This document shows positions 10,097 to 21,711 of a stretch of DNA of 64,000 nucleotides, in pieces. The DNA is from Brachynemurus nebulosus (Eukaryota; Arthropoda; Insecta; Neuroptera; Myrmeleontidae), in contig JAPWDM010000008.1 of assembly GCA_035578155.1 (NCBI GenBank), forward strand, positions 3,183,347 to 3,247,346, read 5' to 3'. The notes beneath the pieces were generated by a model, which ran no database searches, was not told the origin of the DNA, and saw only the letters and a list, made by a program, of their open reading frames with translations. Numbering within the stretch: the first letter of the stretch is position 1; each line of letters opens with the position of its first letter. A program made the translations under genes and the position numbers.

Positions 10097-11528
10097 AGAG
10101 CCAGGACACACGAACCACGCCACGACCACGCGACAGCGACAAAATAGTGGCTATTCTGTGGCCGAGTATGTATGCATGTACTTTTCTTATGGAAACACAA
10201 ATTTCAAGACACACGAGCCACAGCCTGTCGTCGTAATCGGACACTGTCGCAATGTGTCGTCGTATTGTCGTTTTTAGTCGCTAAAACTTGCGACCAATGG
10301 ACCACTTATAAGCGACAGATACGTACTACTAGTACTACAGTGTCTCTCGAACATTACAAGAAATCATTGAATAATACGACTCAAGCAGGTGTTTTGTAAT
10401 TTTTGTTTTGTTTAGTTTTCTTAATTGTGTGTATTTTTATTTCTTTTGGTCTTTTTTGATTGTTTTGTTCTTTTGTTATTATTTTGTTTTTTTGTTTTTG
10501 TTTTGTTTTTTTCTTGTTTTGTTTTTTTCTTTTTTTTTGGTCTTTTTTAATTTTTTTTTTTGTTTTTGTTTCTTTGTTTTTATTTTCTTGAAAAATGGCA
10601 ATGGTTAACGAAGATTCATTTGATACGGAATTATTTATTGAGGAAATCCGGAATTTACCCGCAATCTGGGATTACACATATTCGGGATATAGTAACCGGA
10701 TGGAAAAAGTAAAGGCATGGGAACATCTTTGCTTCAAATTTTATGATAACTTTGAAAATAAAGAAAAGAAAGAAAAAAATTGAATATAAACCTTTTTATG
10801 ACACATTTTATTTACAATAAAGGTACCGCTGTTATAAACGTATCCTGTATATATATTGTTTATTGATTTATTTTTGCAGAATTATTTATGTAATACAAAA
10901 TAATTATTATAAAGGCAAATTGGTCAACAGAATTGAAACATTTTTATGGCATGGAAAAACCCTTCGGTTAAGAATAAAAGCATGTATTGGAAGCTCTCCT
11001 GCTGTTTGAACGTGGATTATTGACTATTATTAGATAAATAAGCTATATAATTATTTAAACCTTTTTAGTTTTATAATAATAGAAAAAATTAAAAATTCAA
11101 AGAAATAAAGAGCTGAAAATTTTTGAATTGTTTCATCAAATAATTTTAAAAATTGAATCTGCAAAAATATGTAATACCAAAATACCGATATGTATTTTAA
11201 AAGAAATATTATTTAAAAGAAGAATCACTTCTCTGATTAATTTTGTTTATTTTTATCCTAGCGTACCTACTTCACGCTGCAAAATTTTAAGTTCCTTAAA
11301 TTTCAGTATTGATAAATCAATTATTGTATGAATACTTAACGCAGACACTGTATATAACAAACAGTATTAAGTGGCTTTGATGCCTCCTAGCAGTGACTGT
11401 ACGTGCTGTACGTCATTCGGCCACTAAAAAGTGGCTCGCAAGTCGCCGTCTAAGACACACGAACGACAGTACAACCACACGACAACCACAAAAAAGTGGT
11501 CGTGGCGTGGTTCGTGTGTCTTGGCTCA
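10097..11528 (+). mobile_element. Harbinger-like DNA transposon, non-autonomous, with MADF mini-ORF
   Basis: Terminal inverted repeats AGAGCCAGGACACACGAACC (left) and TGAGCCAAGACACACGAACC (reverse complement of the right end) enclose 1432 bp. The immediate flank TAT occurs on both sides, a possible 3-bp duplication. The interior encodes a short MADF/Myb-like protein, the accessory DNA-binding partner found in PIF/Harbinger transposons, but I see no DDE transposase frame. Subterminal copies of GTGGCT, ACACACGA and TCGTCG-like words occur inside both ends. A T-rich strand-biased tract (10400-10590) precedes the ORF. Confidence 0.7.
10595..10783 (+). CDS. MADF-like DNA-binding domain fragment inside Harbinger-like element
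   Basis: 62 codons. The pattern FIEEIRNLPAIWD, then YSNRMEKVKAWEHL, matches the first two helices of an MADF domain (acidic residue-x-hydrophobic, P.(I/L)WD, and the conserved K..AWE core). The frame ends in a Lys/Glu-rich tail and stops, so the third helix region and any C-terminal part are truncated or lie in a further exon that I cannot find. In PIF/Harbinger elements such proteins help the transposase enter the nucleus and bind the ends; here that role is inferred from location. Confidence 0.6.
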   Translation: MAMVNEDSFDTELFIEEIRNLPAIWDYTYSGYSNRMEKVKAWEHLCFKFYDNFENKEKKEKN

Positions 11529-12812
11529 TATCGACTAAAATGTTCCTAATTGTATATTATTTTCTATATGAGGAGGTGGCGGGAAGAACGATGAAGGTCA
11601 ATTTTTTTTAAAATTTTGAGTTATTCTATTTTCGTATATACAAACTTAAGCGGTATTTTTATATGTACTAATAAGTTAAGAATAAAACGAAGAGCTTGTT
11701 GAGTAATCGAATCCAAAAGAAATGACTAAGCGGAAAAAATGATGAAGGTCAATCGCTTTAGCTGAAAGAACAATGAGGGTTTATTATTGTCTCATTGTTA
11801 ACGTCCTTGTATTATGAAAATAAATTTATTTATTTATGAAAATAAGTAAAAATATGGTTTAACGTACAATTTTAGGACAAATATTCTATAACAGGCACCA
11901 TTCGCATCATTATTTATAGGTATATTTTTATTTATTTCACGGTTTTTTTTTTTTATTATAATTTTATGATGTGACTGATGTACAAGGAAATTGGTGGGGG
12001 GGGGACTAAGATTTGGAAGGTGGTCGTCTGAAGCCGTCTTCTTAAGGAACTATACCAATGTTCATCTGGAAGATAGAATGCAGAAAACTTTCATACGATA
12101 ATAATACTGATATTTGAATAATTGTCAATAATATTGTGTGTACGCAGTGTACGTAAGCTTCAATATTTTTCCTGTTATTCGGTCAGTTCAAACTGTGTAT
12201 ATTTTTGGTAACACTCTGTGGATAAGAAAATAGATAAAGAAATAAACATTTTGTTGGTTGTATAATAAACGTTTGTCATCATTTTTAAAATCGTGAACTG
12301 CATTTTTAAGCTTCATAGTTCATATAGTTTATATATAATTATATAAAATTTATATATATAATTATACAAAATTTTATATAATTGTATACAAAAAATGGCC
12401 CGATAGAATTATATAGAATATTTTTCTATATATAATTTTATATAATTGTATGTAGTTATATGGAATTATATATAATTATATGAAATTATATGTAATTATA
12501 TGCAATTCTATAAATGATTACAATTTTTTCTATAACTGTTATAAAAATTATATAGAATTATATATACTTAATAAAATGTAATTTTTTTTTTTGGGAATGT
12601 TATATCAAATATTTTTTCCCTTTTTGAATTCAGAACTAATTCGACTTTCGTTATGAACATTATTGAATTGTTATATAGTCAAAAGATTTTGAAGTAAGAG
12701 ACCTATCTTCGTTTGCGCAGGTGGAGTGGGTAAAATAAATCATCTCACTGGCCTATGGTTCATTATGACACATGTATTTGACAGATATCGACCTTACCTT
12801 CAAAATGACTTA
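11529..12812. repeat. AT-rich region with ATATAATTATAT arrays
   Basis: 12300-12560 is built from TATATAATTATAT words and contains ATGGCCCGATAGAATTATA. The complementary wording (ATTTTATCGGGCCATTTTTT) recurs inverted at about 15780-15900, and a GAAGAACGATGAAGGTCAA block near 11580 is answered by an inverted CACCTTCATCGTTTTTAG near 16010. The two blocks are therefore arms of an older inverted repeat that brackets the nested elements at 12813-15121. No gene is present. Confidence 0.5.
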
Positions 12813-15121
12813 CAAGGGGAGTGCCAAACTTGGGAATCACAGATTTCTTTAATTTTTATATATGTTGTACTGTAAGTTCCTCTTAATAAAAATATAAAAC
12901 GGCAGGACACCATTCGTTTTCATTTTTGAGAAAAATTAATTTAAATTTTTTATTCATTTTTGTGTACCTCTTATAAGAATAACTTACAAGGAGACTGCAC
13001 AGCCTTGGGGTCGGCGATTTGGCTGAAATTTTTTTTGGTGATAGAGTACACTTAATATGTTAATATATTAAAATAATAGCGCGCACTACTCAGAAAAACT
13101 TGAAAAAAAAATAATTAAAAAATTTCAACGCAGCTGGTGTAGTTAATATACTTGAAAAGGAATATTGTACATAACAGTCCTATTGGTCTAGTGCAATTGG
13201 CGTTAGACTGGTAACATAACGGTCATGTGTTCGCAACCGACTCTGTTCAACAAAACTTTTTTGTTAATTTTTTTTTTTTTAATATTAATGAATGTCTTCT
13301 TTATTAGTCGAATTTTCTCCGAAAAATTAGACTTATTTATAAAACATCTTATTTAAAATATGTATTTGTAACAAATCTTTAAATAGGTAAATCTGTAAAT
13401 AGGTAAGATAAAATAAAATAAAATATAAAACTTTTAACGTAACATTTATTTGATTGTAAATTATATTATTATTCTCTACACACAAGACCCAGAGTGATAG
13501 TTGCCATAAAAACATACAAAACAATAATTTTTATTACAATTTACACAGCATATGAATGCATGTCTTTTACAATTACAGGGTGTCTGTAAGACATCTAGTG
13601 AAAAACATACTTGATTCACGTTCATAAAAATGTTCCTTTCATGAAATAATTTTGACGCATATCAGACAAAATTATTGTTTTGTATGTTTTTGACTATCAC
13701 TCTGGGTCTTGTGTGTAAAGTATAATAATAATTTGCAATTAAATAAATGTTACTTTAAAAGTTTTATAATTAATTTTATTTTATCCTACCTATTTACAGA
13801 TTTACCTATTTAAAAATTTGTTACAAATACATATTTTAAATAAGATGTTTTATAAGTAAAGAAGACATTCATTAATATTAAAAAAAAAAAAAAAATTAAC
13901 AAAAAAGTTTTGTTGAACAGAGTCGGTTGCGAACACATGACCATTGTGTTACCAGTCTAACGCTAATTGCACTAGACCAATAGGACTGTTTTGTACAATA
14001 TTCCTTTTCAAGTATATTAACTACACCAGCTGCGTTGAAATTTTTTAATTATTTTTTTACAAGTTTTTCTGAGTAGTGCGCGCTATTATTTTAATATATT
14101 AACAAATTAAGTGTACTCTATCACCAAAAAAAATTTCAGCCAAATCGCCGACCCCAAGGCTGTGCAGTCTCCTTGTTAGTATGTACAACAAGACCGTCCA
14201 TGGTCTAGTGGCAGAGCGTTGGCTTGGTTAATCGAAGGTGGAGGGTTCGTATCCCACCTCGGTGAATCTTGCTTGTATTAGTTTTTTTTTTTTTGTTTAT
14301 TTCATATGAAATAGTACACAATTTAAAATTAAAATAAGAAATAAAAATGCGTATGTTTACCTGCTGATAGAAGGTAATGGAGCAAGTAAAAGTTAAAAAT
14401 TTACCTTTTTGACAAAATTCACAAACTTACAAAATTTTGCATATTAATATTATAATTTATTAATTAAAATTGACATAGTGATTGAAAAAAATATTTTAAT
14501 ATTAATATAATATTAATATTTGAAATTTAAATAGTTATTTTCGATACGTATGCATAAAGAGAGGTATTCTAGTAGGCTTAAAATGAGGTCCGAGTCTTAA
14601 GGGACGGACGCATATACAACGAGATCGATTGTGTAAGCACACGCATTTTTATTATTTTTTTTTTTTTTTTTGGCGATTATTAAATTTATTTTATCTTTAT
14701 ATTAATATTTCATTATGAAAATTATTAAAAAATAAAGTAAATAAAAACTTAAAAATAATAAAGAGTAATATAAGAAATTGAGACACTAATGAGTTACTAA
14801 TTAAAAATGTAATTGTGTACGATTTCATTTAAAATAAATAAACAAAAAAAAATATAAGATTCACCGAGGTGGGATGCGAACCCTTGACCTTCGGTTTACC
14901 AAGCCAGCGCTCTGTCACTAGACCAAGGGCGGTCTTGTTGTACATGCTAAATTATTCTTATAACAGGTACACAAAAATTAATGGAAAATTTAAATTAATT
15001 TTTCTTAAAAATGAAAACGAATGGTGTCCTGCCATTTTATATTTTTATTAAGAGGAACTTACTCTACAACATATATAAAAATTAAAGAAATCTGTGATTC
15101 CCAAGTTTGGCACTCCCCTTG
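12813..15121. mobile_element. Outer fold-back element with tRNA-like arms, TTA TSD
   Basis: Termini CAAGGGGAGTGCCAAACTTG and its inverted copy, flanked by TTA on both sides (12810-12812 and 15122-15124). The left arm is split by the inner element at 12987-14175; without it the element is about 1.1 kb and palindromic with its centre near 14.5 kb. Each arm carries a tRNA-like unit pointing towards the centre: about 14200-14275 (+) and about 14862-14938 (-), each with a TGGTCTAGTGGCAGAGCG box A-like word and GGGTTCG.ATCCC box B. The TTA duplication suggests PIF/Harbinger-type insertion. Confidence 0.75.
12987..14175. mobile_element. Inner fold-back element with tRNA-like arms, TTA TSD
   Basis: A 1189-bp palindrome with termini CAAGGAGACTGCACAGCC and its inverted copy, flanked by TTA (12984-12986 and 14176-14178). 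The uninterrupted right arm of the outer element shows the empty site (AATAATTTAGCATGTAC, read from the minus strand), which confirms the insertion. The ends are related to those of the outer element (CAAGG-GA-TGC-CA), so one family inserted into its relative. The arms carry tRNA-like units at about 13171-13250 (+) and 13917-13990 (-) with box A TGGTCTAGTGCAATTGG and box B GTGTTCGCAACC. The AACAG/CTGTT ends of the unit can pair as an acceptor stem. Confidence 0.78.
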
Positions 15122-15124
15122 TTA

Positions 15125-16929
15125 GACTGATCCATTTTAAAATGCGTTTCTGCGCATCTCTCAGTTCATTTTCTTTCGGGTCTACCTTATCAGGCTTATC
15201 AGTGTTATAAAATGCGTGATATGTGTCATATGATATTTGTGTTTTGCCTTTATGTAAGCGATGTATGCGAAGGCAGTCGATGGTATACGAACATATATGC
15301 TTCAGGTGTGGTGTTTGTTGTATATCTTGTATAACATACGGTTATGGGAACAGGTTGGTTAGGTTGTGTTGTGATAGCCACGCCAACGAGAACGAACATA
15401 ACACACTCATGACCCTCATGACACTCATGAACAGTTTCATTACAGCTGTACACGAACGTGAATACTGTAATTTTTATTGTTTGATCTACAAAAATAAAGT
15501 TATTTTATGCATATTTTTTTTTTATTAATTTAATAAAATTTAGCACACCGTACATACAGCAAACATAATGCAGACGAAGTAGAATCAGTGTGGTGTCATT
15601 TAAAGGAACAAAAAGTGATATTTTTACGTCAGATTACATAAATTTTTACTAGTGGCTACAAGCGATCGTTGAAAAAACAAATTATTTCATTGTAAAGCAA
15701 AAATATATGTATTTGACGTAAAGAAATGTTACTTTTTGTTCCCTTAATTTTAATAGGCACGCACTGATTGTATGCCCCTATTCTACCAGTAGCAAAAATA
15801 TATATAATTCTATATAGTTATATATAAATTCTATACAATTTTATCGGGCCATTTTTTGTATACAATTATATATAATCATCCTATATAATTATATATAAAT
15901 ATTTTTTCTGGGGAATATAAGAATTAATGATTTATCACCATTAGCAATGTCAAAAAATGGTTTTAAAATTTAAAATTCGATTTACTCAGTTTCTATAAAA
16001 ACTCACCTTCATCGTTTTTAGCCCCGACTCCTCATATTTCACATACTTTTTTCGCTTTTTTCTCATAATGGCTGTGTTCGAGCAGAAAATAATTCTTTAA
16101 GCGCTTCAAGCCGCTTAATATTACTAACTAATTTTCTGCCACGACAGAAATCAAGAATGTAACACGTAGTTCTGTCTTACACCAAAGGGTATTACGGGAT
16201 AAGAATGGCCGATTGGCCCCCAGACGAGATTTTCAACGGCACTTTGGCTACTATAAGGACAGTTGATAAGAAGTCTTGCGTGCAAGTTTTAGCCTCATAT
16301 CTTGGGTAGTTTAGAAGTTATTTGTGATAATATGTATTAAGGCCATGATTTTTTAAACCTTTATATCTCGTAAACTATTACAGATATTGAGATAAACTAA
16401 AAACCATTGAGTAGGACTAAGTTAGTACTATAATATATATTTCTTTCAAATTTTTCCGTTAGTAAACAGTCATAGAAAATTCGAGAAGAAAAATAGAAAA
16501 ACATTTTTTTAGTGGTTCCTTCAGAGTGACAATCACGAAAAAAGTCTCAAATATTGTACACTAGGTCCTGTTTAAGTACTGCAAGTTTCGTTAAAAACAA
16601 AGGGGTGGAACAGGGTCAAAGAGGAGAAACCTCGATCGAAGCTACCACCGGAAAGGTGAATTTCATCATTCCGTTATGTTTTTATGCCGTGCACACAAGA
16701 TTAATTAAGAACCTGGTGATGTTTTAACGATATGTACCGATATACCTATCATGACTTCCAAATATACAGTGTGTTCAAGGTAATGTGGGGCCAATATATA
16801 AATATGTAAAAAATATTGTTGGTAGGATAACGGCCATATTCTTGAACGATAGAGCTGGTATTTGGTACTGTAACTGTTTACGTCAAGTTCTAGGCTAAAT
16901 TCATAGATGGATTAGATTGTCAATATGGG
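15125..16929. other. Repeat-derived intergenic DNA, no gene recognised
   Basis: 15780-15900 is the inverted partner of the ATATAATTATAT block at 12300-12600. The rest (15125-15780 and 16000-16929) has no recognised protein or RNA. The 101-codon frame at 15223-15528 has several Cys residues but no domain pattern that I can name. Confidence 0.4.
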
Positions 16930-18096
16930 ATAGTTTCAGTGGTACAAACCACAGAACAAATAGAACGAATATAACTGTCTCTTTTCTGCAGTCACTTATG
17001 TGCAAGTATGTGCATCTTAGGCTGCTTAGTAGGCTTGCGCATTTTAGTTCACTTGTAAGAGCGCTTAGTTTAGTTCATAGTTCTTTAATGAACTAGTTCG
17101 TTCTTTTAGTTCGTTAGTTCACAGTTCTGGATCAACAGTGATGAATATGAACTGCATTAATTTAGTTCTTTAGTTAGTTAATTTTTCTGACGTTTTTATC
17201 TTAAAGATTTAAGAATTTTTTAAACTAGTAATCTTTTATTTTTGAAAATTTTCCCATATCGGGAGCGAAGAATTTCGATATGGGGAAATGTCTAATAATA
17301 ACAAATTTACCTGATTTTACAATGCTCATTTGTGTGTCTTTATTTTTTTTATATTAGGTGTTTTTTTAAAAAAAAAAAAATAAGAAAAAAAACAATATGT
17401 GACAATTTTTACAAAATTATTTAAAATGTTCATTTGTATGCCTTTATTTTTGTGCGCTCTGCAACGGTAAACACTACCTTGATTTAATAGTACTTTTTAC
17501 AATTAGTTCGCGAACTAATGAACTTACTGAACTGAATGAACAAAGTAACTAACTGAACTACTGAACTACCAAAATAATTTAGTTCACTAAATCCTCATAG
17601 AACATAATTATATGATCAGTGATAAGTATTGATAGCTACATACCTACGATACTTACCATAGATATAATACCTACAAGACAGTGTCTCTAGTGATCCAGAA
17701 ATTGAACTAACGAACGAAGAGTGGAATTGATGATGAACTAGTTCGTTCAGATCACTTGTAAGAACGCTCTTTTGAACTAGTTCGTTCACGAACTACACAA
17801 GCCTACTGCTTAGTGTCAGTTGCTCAGTACCCGTCGCTCAGTGTAAGTCAGTCAAACAACAATAAATTTGATTGTTGAACCGGCACAAGTAGCGTTGTGG
17901 TATCACACACATCACATACATGTATGCGAACCAAAGGTCACGTGACGGCTATCACCACTCACACTAACAGAGTTTACCGCACAAATACAAAGTAAACACC
18001 GTGCACGTATACAACATATTTTCTATCTCAAGTGGTTACACTGGTTCCAGTAGTATAGAAATATGTATTTTATCTCTAGTGCTCTATGGTACAAAC
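16930..18096 (-). repeat. MITE-K copy 2, inverted, split by a hAT-like MITE
   Basis: Reverse-oriented copy of 337-700. It is colinear from about 16930 to 17029 and again from 17806 to 18096; the gap is the inserted element 17030-17805. Copy 1 gives the empty site. It keeps GTCACGTGAC at 17937-17946. Its right end abuts a second hAT-like insertion at 18097. Confidence 0.65.
17030..17805. mobile_element. hAT-like MITE, 8-bp TSD CTGCTTAG
   Basis: 776 bp with the exact duplication CTGCTTAG at 17022-17029 and 17806-17813. The ends begin TAGGCTTGCG and, from the right, TAGGCTTGTG. The subterminal regions are filled with AGTTC/GAACT palindromes (GAACTAGTTC), probably iterated transposase-binding words. 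There is no ORF of note. Confidence 0.88.
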
Positions 18097-19038
18097 TAGT
18101 GATGCGACTCGAGTAGGATTTTGTGACCCGAGTCACTCGAGTAATTTGGCTACATCACTCGAATTGTACTCGAGTTTTTGAGTCACTCGAGTCAACCGAG
18201 TTAACTATTTCACTCCCTCCAACTCGAGTAAGATTTTTTTAAGCATTTTTAAATACCTTTATTGAATTAGTAATATGAGGTAATATGAAATAAAATACAT
18301 ATGATTAGTGTACATATTATTTATTTATGTAATCAACAAATAAAAGTAAAATGACTTCTTAAGAATAATAAAATTTCCATGTAAGATGACCAATTAATGA
18401 CCATAAATAACATTTATGCAATTTTGATTGCAAATAAAAATTAAACTTAGTTATTTTATAATTAGTTTCAATTATCAATCATTGATTATTTGATTAAATA
18501 TTTTGGTTGTATTTTTGTTATTTAAATACTTCAATTTTATTGACTAAATAAAAAGTGGATAAAGTCAGGTTATTATATTTAAGTCAATTATCGGTATAAT
18601 CGATTATACCTCGATTAATGTACCGATTATAAATCGATTACGATTATTAGTATATAATCGATTAATCGATTGGTAAAATAATCGAATCGGAACATCATTA
18701 TTATACACCTATACTTTAGTCTTTACTAGTAATATTAACGAAAGCTAATTTCAAAATCACACGTATGTCCCACTTTCATAAAATAATTATTCAATAGTTC
18801 AATCAAATCAACCTAATACCTATTAATTTATTGTTATCGTATCAAGTGCAAGTTTCAACCCGTCTCTTTGTAACTAGTGAAGTAACATCTGGCCCTAATC
18901 GAGTCTACTCGGTGTGCCGAGTTGACTCGGAAACTCGAGTGCAATTAGACTCGAGTAAAAAATTTTTTTTCACTCGAATACGAGTTTGACAAATTCACTC
19001 GAGTCACTCGAGTAAACATCACTCGAGTCGCATCACTA
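18097..19038. mobile_element. hAT-like MITE, 8-bp TSD GTACAAAC
   Basis: 942 bp flanked by GTACAAAC at 18089-18096 and 19039-19046. Ends are perfect inverted TAGTGATGCGACTCGAGT. Subterminal DNA is rich in ACTCGAGT palindromes on both sides, and 18590-18680 has repeated AATCGATT. Non-coding. The TAGTGATG start and 8-bp duplication fit hAT. Confidence 0.9.
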
Positions 19039-19199
19039 GTACAAACATACATAAATCTGTCTAATTTATGGTTAGACATCAACGTTCAGACTTGAAAGTT
19101 GTCCCACCTGTACTATAGGAGTCATAGGACGCTAAAATTGACAACACAGTTATTAAGATTGTCTTAAAACGACAGAATTATTTTTCTGAAGAAAAGACA

Positions 19200-20273
19200 A
19201 TGGAAAATAAACGGTGTGCATCAAAAGTTGATACATATACTATTAAAGTAATAAAACAGAAGGAAAATTTGCAGAATATAGACAACTCATTTCTAAATAT
19301 TACAAAAACGGAAGTACCGGAACCTTCATGTTGTGGAAATGAAATAAAATTGGAACTAGAAGAAAGCAATTGCGATAATTTATTAAATTTGGAAAGTTTA
19401 CATACGGAAATCAAGTTAGAAAATGATGAAGAGGATATGATAACAGAAAAAAGTGATTTATCAGGTGAAAGTTGTGAAAATTTAACAAATACCGACAGTG
19501 AAACTGAGCAAGCTTGTTTAAGGAATTACGAAAAAAATCAAACCAGTGAAAAACCATACACGTTCAGCCGTTTGAAAAAACATCAGAAACCTCTTACTGG
19601 TGATAAACAATTCGAATGTAATGTATGTTTTAAAACGTTTTCTCGGTTAAGTAATTTAAAAACACATGAAAGAATACACACGGGAGAAAAACCATTCAAA
19701 TGTGATGTATGTTTAGAAACATTTTCTCAGTCAAGTAATTTAAAAACACATGAAAGAATACACACGGGAGAAAAACCGTTCAAATGTGATATATGTTTTA
19801 AAATATTTTCTGACCCATCTGCTTTACGGAAACATAAAAGAACACATACAGGAGAAAAACCATTCAAATGTGATATATGTTTTAAAACATTTTCTCACTC
19901 AGGCGATTTAAAGAAACATCAAAGAACACACACAGGAGAAAAACCATTCAAATGTGATGTATGTTTTAAAACATTTTCTCTGTTACATCATTTGAATGAT
20001 CATAAAAGAACACATACAGGAGAAAAACCATTCAAATGTGATGTATGCTTTAAAACATTTTCTGAGTCAAGTAATTTAAAAAAACATGAAAGAACACATA
20101 CAGGAGAAAAACCATTCAAATGTGATACATGTTTTAAAACATTTTCTCAATCAGGCAATTTGAAAGATCATAAAAGAACACATACAGGAGAGAAACCATT
20201 CAAATGTGAAACATGTTTTAAAACATTTTTTGTGTCAAGTAGTTTGAAGCGACACGTGAAAAAACATTTTTAG
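19200..20273 (+). CDS. ZNF-B3: 8-finger C2H2 protein
   Basis: 357 residues from the family MENK start. The N-terminus is B-family-like (NEIKLELEES, HTEIKLENDEEDM) but the first motif has diverged (VIKQKEN). Around residues 115-140 a relic finger is visible (KPYTFSRLKKHQ) that has lost both Cys. Eight intact fingers follow with HTGEKPF linkers; the second has a CLETF variant and the last ends HVKKHF at the stop. It starts 154 bp after the TSD of the hAT-like MITE at 18097-19038, so regulatory DNA may come from that element. Probably a nuclear DNA-binding protein. Confidence 0.88.
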   Translation: MENKRCASKVDTYTIKVIKQKENLQNIDNSFLNITKTEVPEPSCCGNEIKLELEESNCDNLLNLESLHTEIKLENDEEDMITEKSDLSGESCENLTNTDSETEQACLRNYEKNQTSEKPYTFSRLKKHQKPLTGDKQFECNVCFKTFSRLSNLKTHERIHTGEKPFKCDVCLETFSQSSNLKTHERIHTGEKPFKCDICFKIFSDPSALRKHKRTHTGEKPFKCDICFKTFSHSGDLKKHQRTHTGEKPFKCDVCFKTFSLLHHLNDHKRTHTGEKPFKCDVCFKTFSESSNLKKHERTHTGEKPFKCDTCFKTFSQSGNLKDHKRTHTGEKPFKCETCFKTFFVSSSLKRHVKKHF

Positions 20274-20715
20274 AAAAATACGAACATATTTTTATTGGTA
20301 TCATTGTTTTTTAGTTTCTTTTGTTGTTTTATTTAAAAGTAACTTGTACGTATGTGTTACGTATTCATATTAACGTGTTTCATTTGACGTCATGTGACGT
20401 TAATGACCGTCAAGGTGTTAAATATATTTGTAAGAATAAATTTTTTCAAAGAAATAATTTGTATTATTTCATCATTAGCGGCTTCTCCCTTAAAAAAAAA
20501 AAAAAATTAAAAATAAAATTATTTAAATTGCGTATATTCTGTCAAGTTTCATTACTTAGCAACGCTATTTAAGTTAAATTTCGCCTGCTGATTGGTGATG
20601 TTCTATAAATTCTGTTTGCTGATTGGTTTAAGGACGAAAGTAAAAGTATACCACAAATCCAATTTTACGTAGTGGTCGGTACAAATTTAAGGGGAAGTAC
20701 GTAAAATCGGAAGAT
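20274..20715. other. 3' flank of ZNF-B3
   Basis: AT-rich with a CRE-like TGACGTCA at 20385-20392 and an adjacent TGTGACGTTAATGACGT-like cluster. An ACGTAAAATCGGA word at about 20700 recurs near 21800 on the far side of the next element. No gene. Confidence 0.3.
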
Positions 20716-21711
20716 CAGGGGCGTCGGTAAACTTTTGCTTGGGGGGGTTGGTAAATATTATTTATCTGAATTTATTTAAAACAATATTATCTTAAGAGAC
20801 AATTTACACCTAAAATTCGGTTGTGTAGACAAAGGAGATCGAATGTTATACTAATGAATATGAGTGACGACTTTTAGAAAACTGTCGAAAAATCAACTTC
20901 ACTATCGCATTCATCAGCGTAAAAGACGCCAAATAGCGGAAGCTGACAAAAATTCTAGAATATTCTACTTTTGAACTGGCAAAGATACCAAAAAACAAAC
21001 TTCACTATTGAATTGCGCACTAAAAATTAGATTAAGCAGCGCATTTTGACAAAAATTCTAGAATGTTCTATTTGTCAACTAACAAAGATATCAAAAAATC
21101 GATTGCACCATTTAATTGGTCATCGAATAAAAGACGGAATAGCACATTTTCATAAATGTTCTAGAATATTCTATTTGTCAGATAGCAAAAATTGTTTGTC
21201 AAAATCGGACATTTGGTTTACATTAGTTTAATTTCGATTGGAAAATTAAGTGGTGCAGTAGATTTTCCAATATCTTTGTTAGTTGACAAATAGAATATTC
21301 TAGAACATTTCTCAAAATATGTTATTTGGTTTTTTTTTTTGGTACCCAATTCAATGGCGACGTTTGTTTTTGAATATCTTTGCTAGTTGACGAATAGAAT
21401 ATTCCAGAACATTTGTCAAAATGTGTAATTTGACCTCTTTTTCAATGGACAATTAAATGGTACAATTGATTTTTCAATATCTTTGCTAGTTGACAAATAG
21501 AACATTCTAGAATTTTTGTCAAACTACACTGAAGTTTGTTTTTTGATACCTCTGCTAGTTGATGATTAGAATATTCTAGAATTTTACGTTACTCATCTTG
21601 CATTTGCATTTTGCATATTATGTATGCAGAATATGTGCATATATATCTGCAGTGAAATTTTAAAATTTTTAAAGGATACGAGACCTTCAGACAATATTAC
21701 CTACGGCCCTG
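20716..21711. mobile_element. hAT-like element carrying seven HSE-like motifs
   Basis: The ends CAGGGGCGTCGGTAA and, from the right, CAGGGCCGTAGGTAA form a short inverted repeat of hAT type; I do not find matching 8-bp flanks. The interior has three forward and four inverted units of about 100 bp around a centre near 21235. Each contains TTCTAGAATATTC or its complement (20953, 21056, 21159, 21293, 21397, 21500, 21569) followed by TTGTCAACTAGCAAAGATAT-like wording. Two further units of the same repeat occur in the V-ATPase intron near 40925-41030. Confidence 0.6.

Noticed and set aside
10408..10608. Phe-rich open frame
   Set aside because: A translation of a T-rich low-complexity tract.
15223..15528. 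Cys-rich 101-codon ORF
   Set aside because: No domain spacing that can be named, no homologue in the window, and surrounding repeats make chance the simpler reading.
20385..20392. CRE site TGACGTCA as regulatory element of ZNF-B3
   Set aside because: A single 8-bp match downstream of the gene without a second copy near another family member is too weak.
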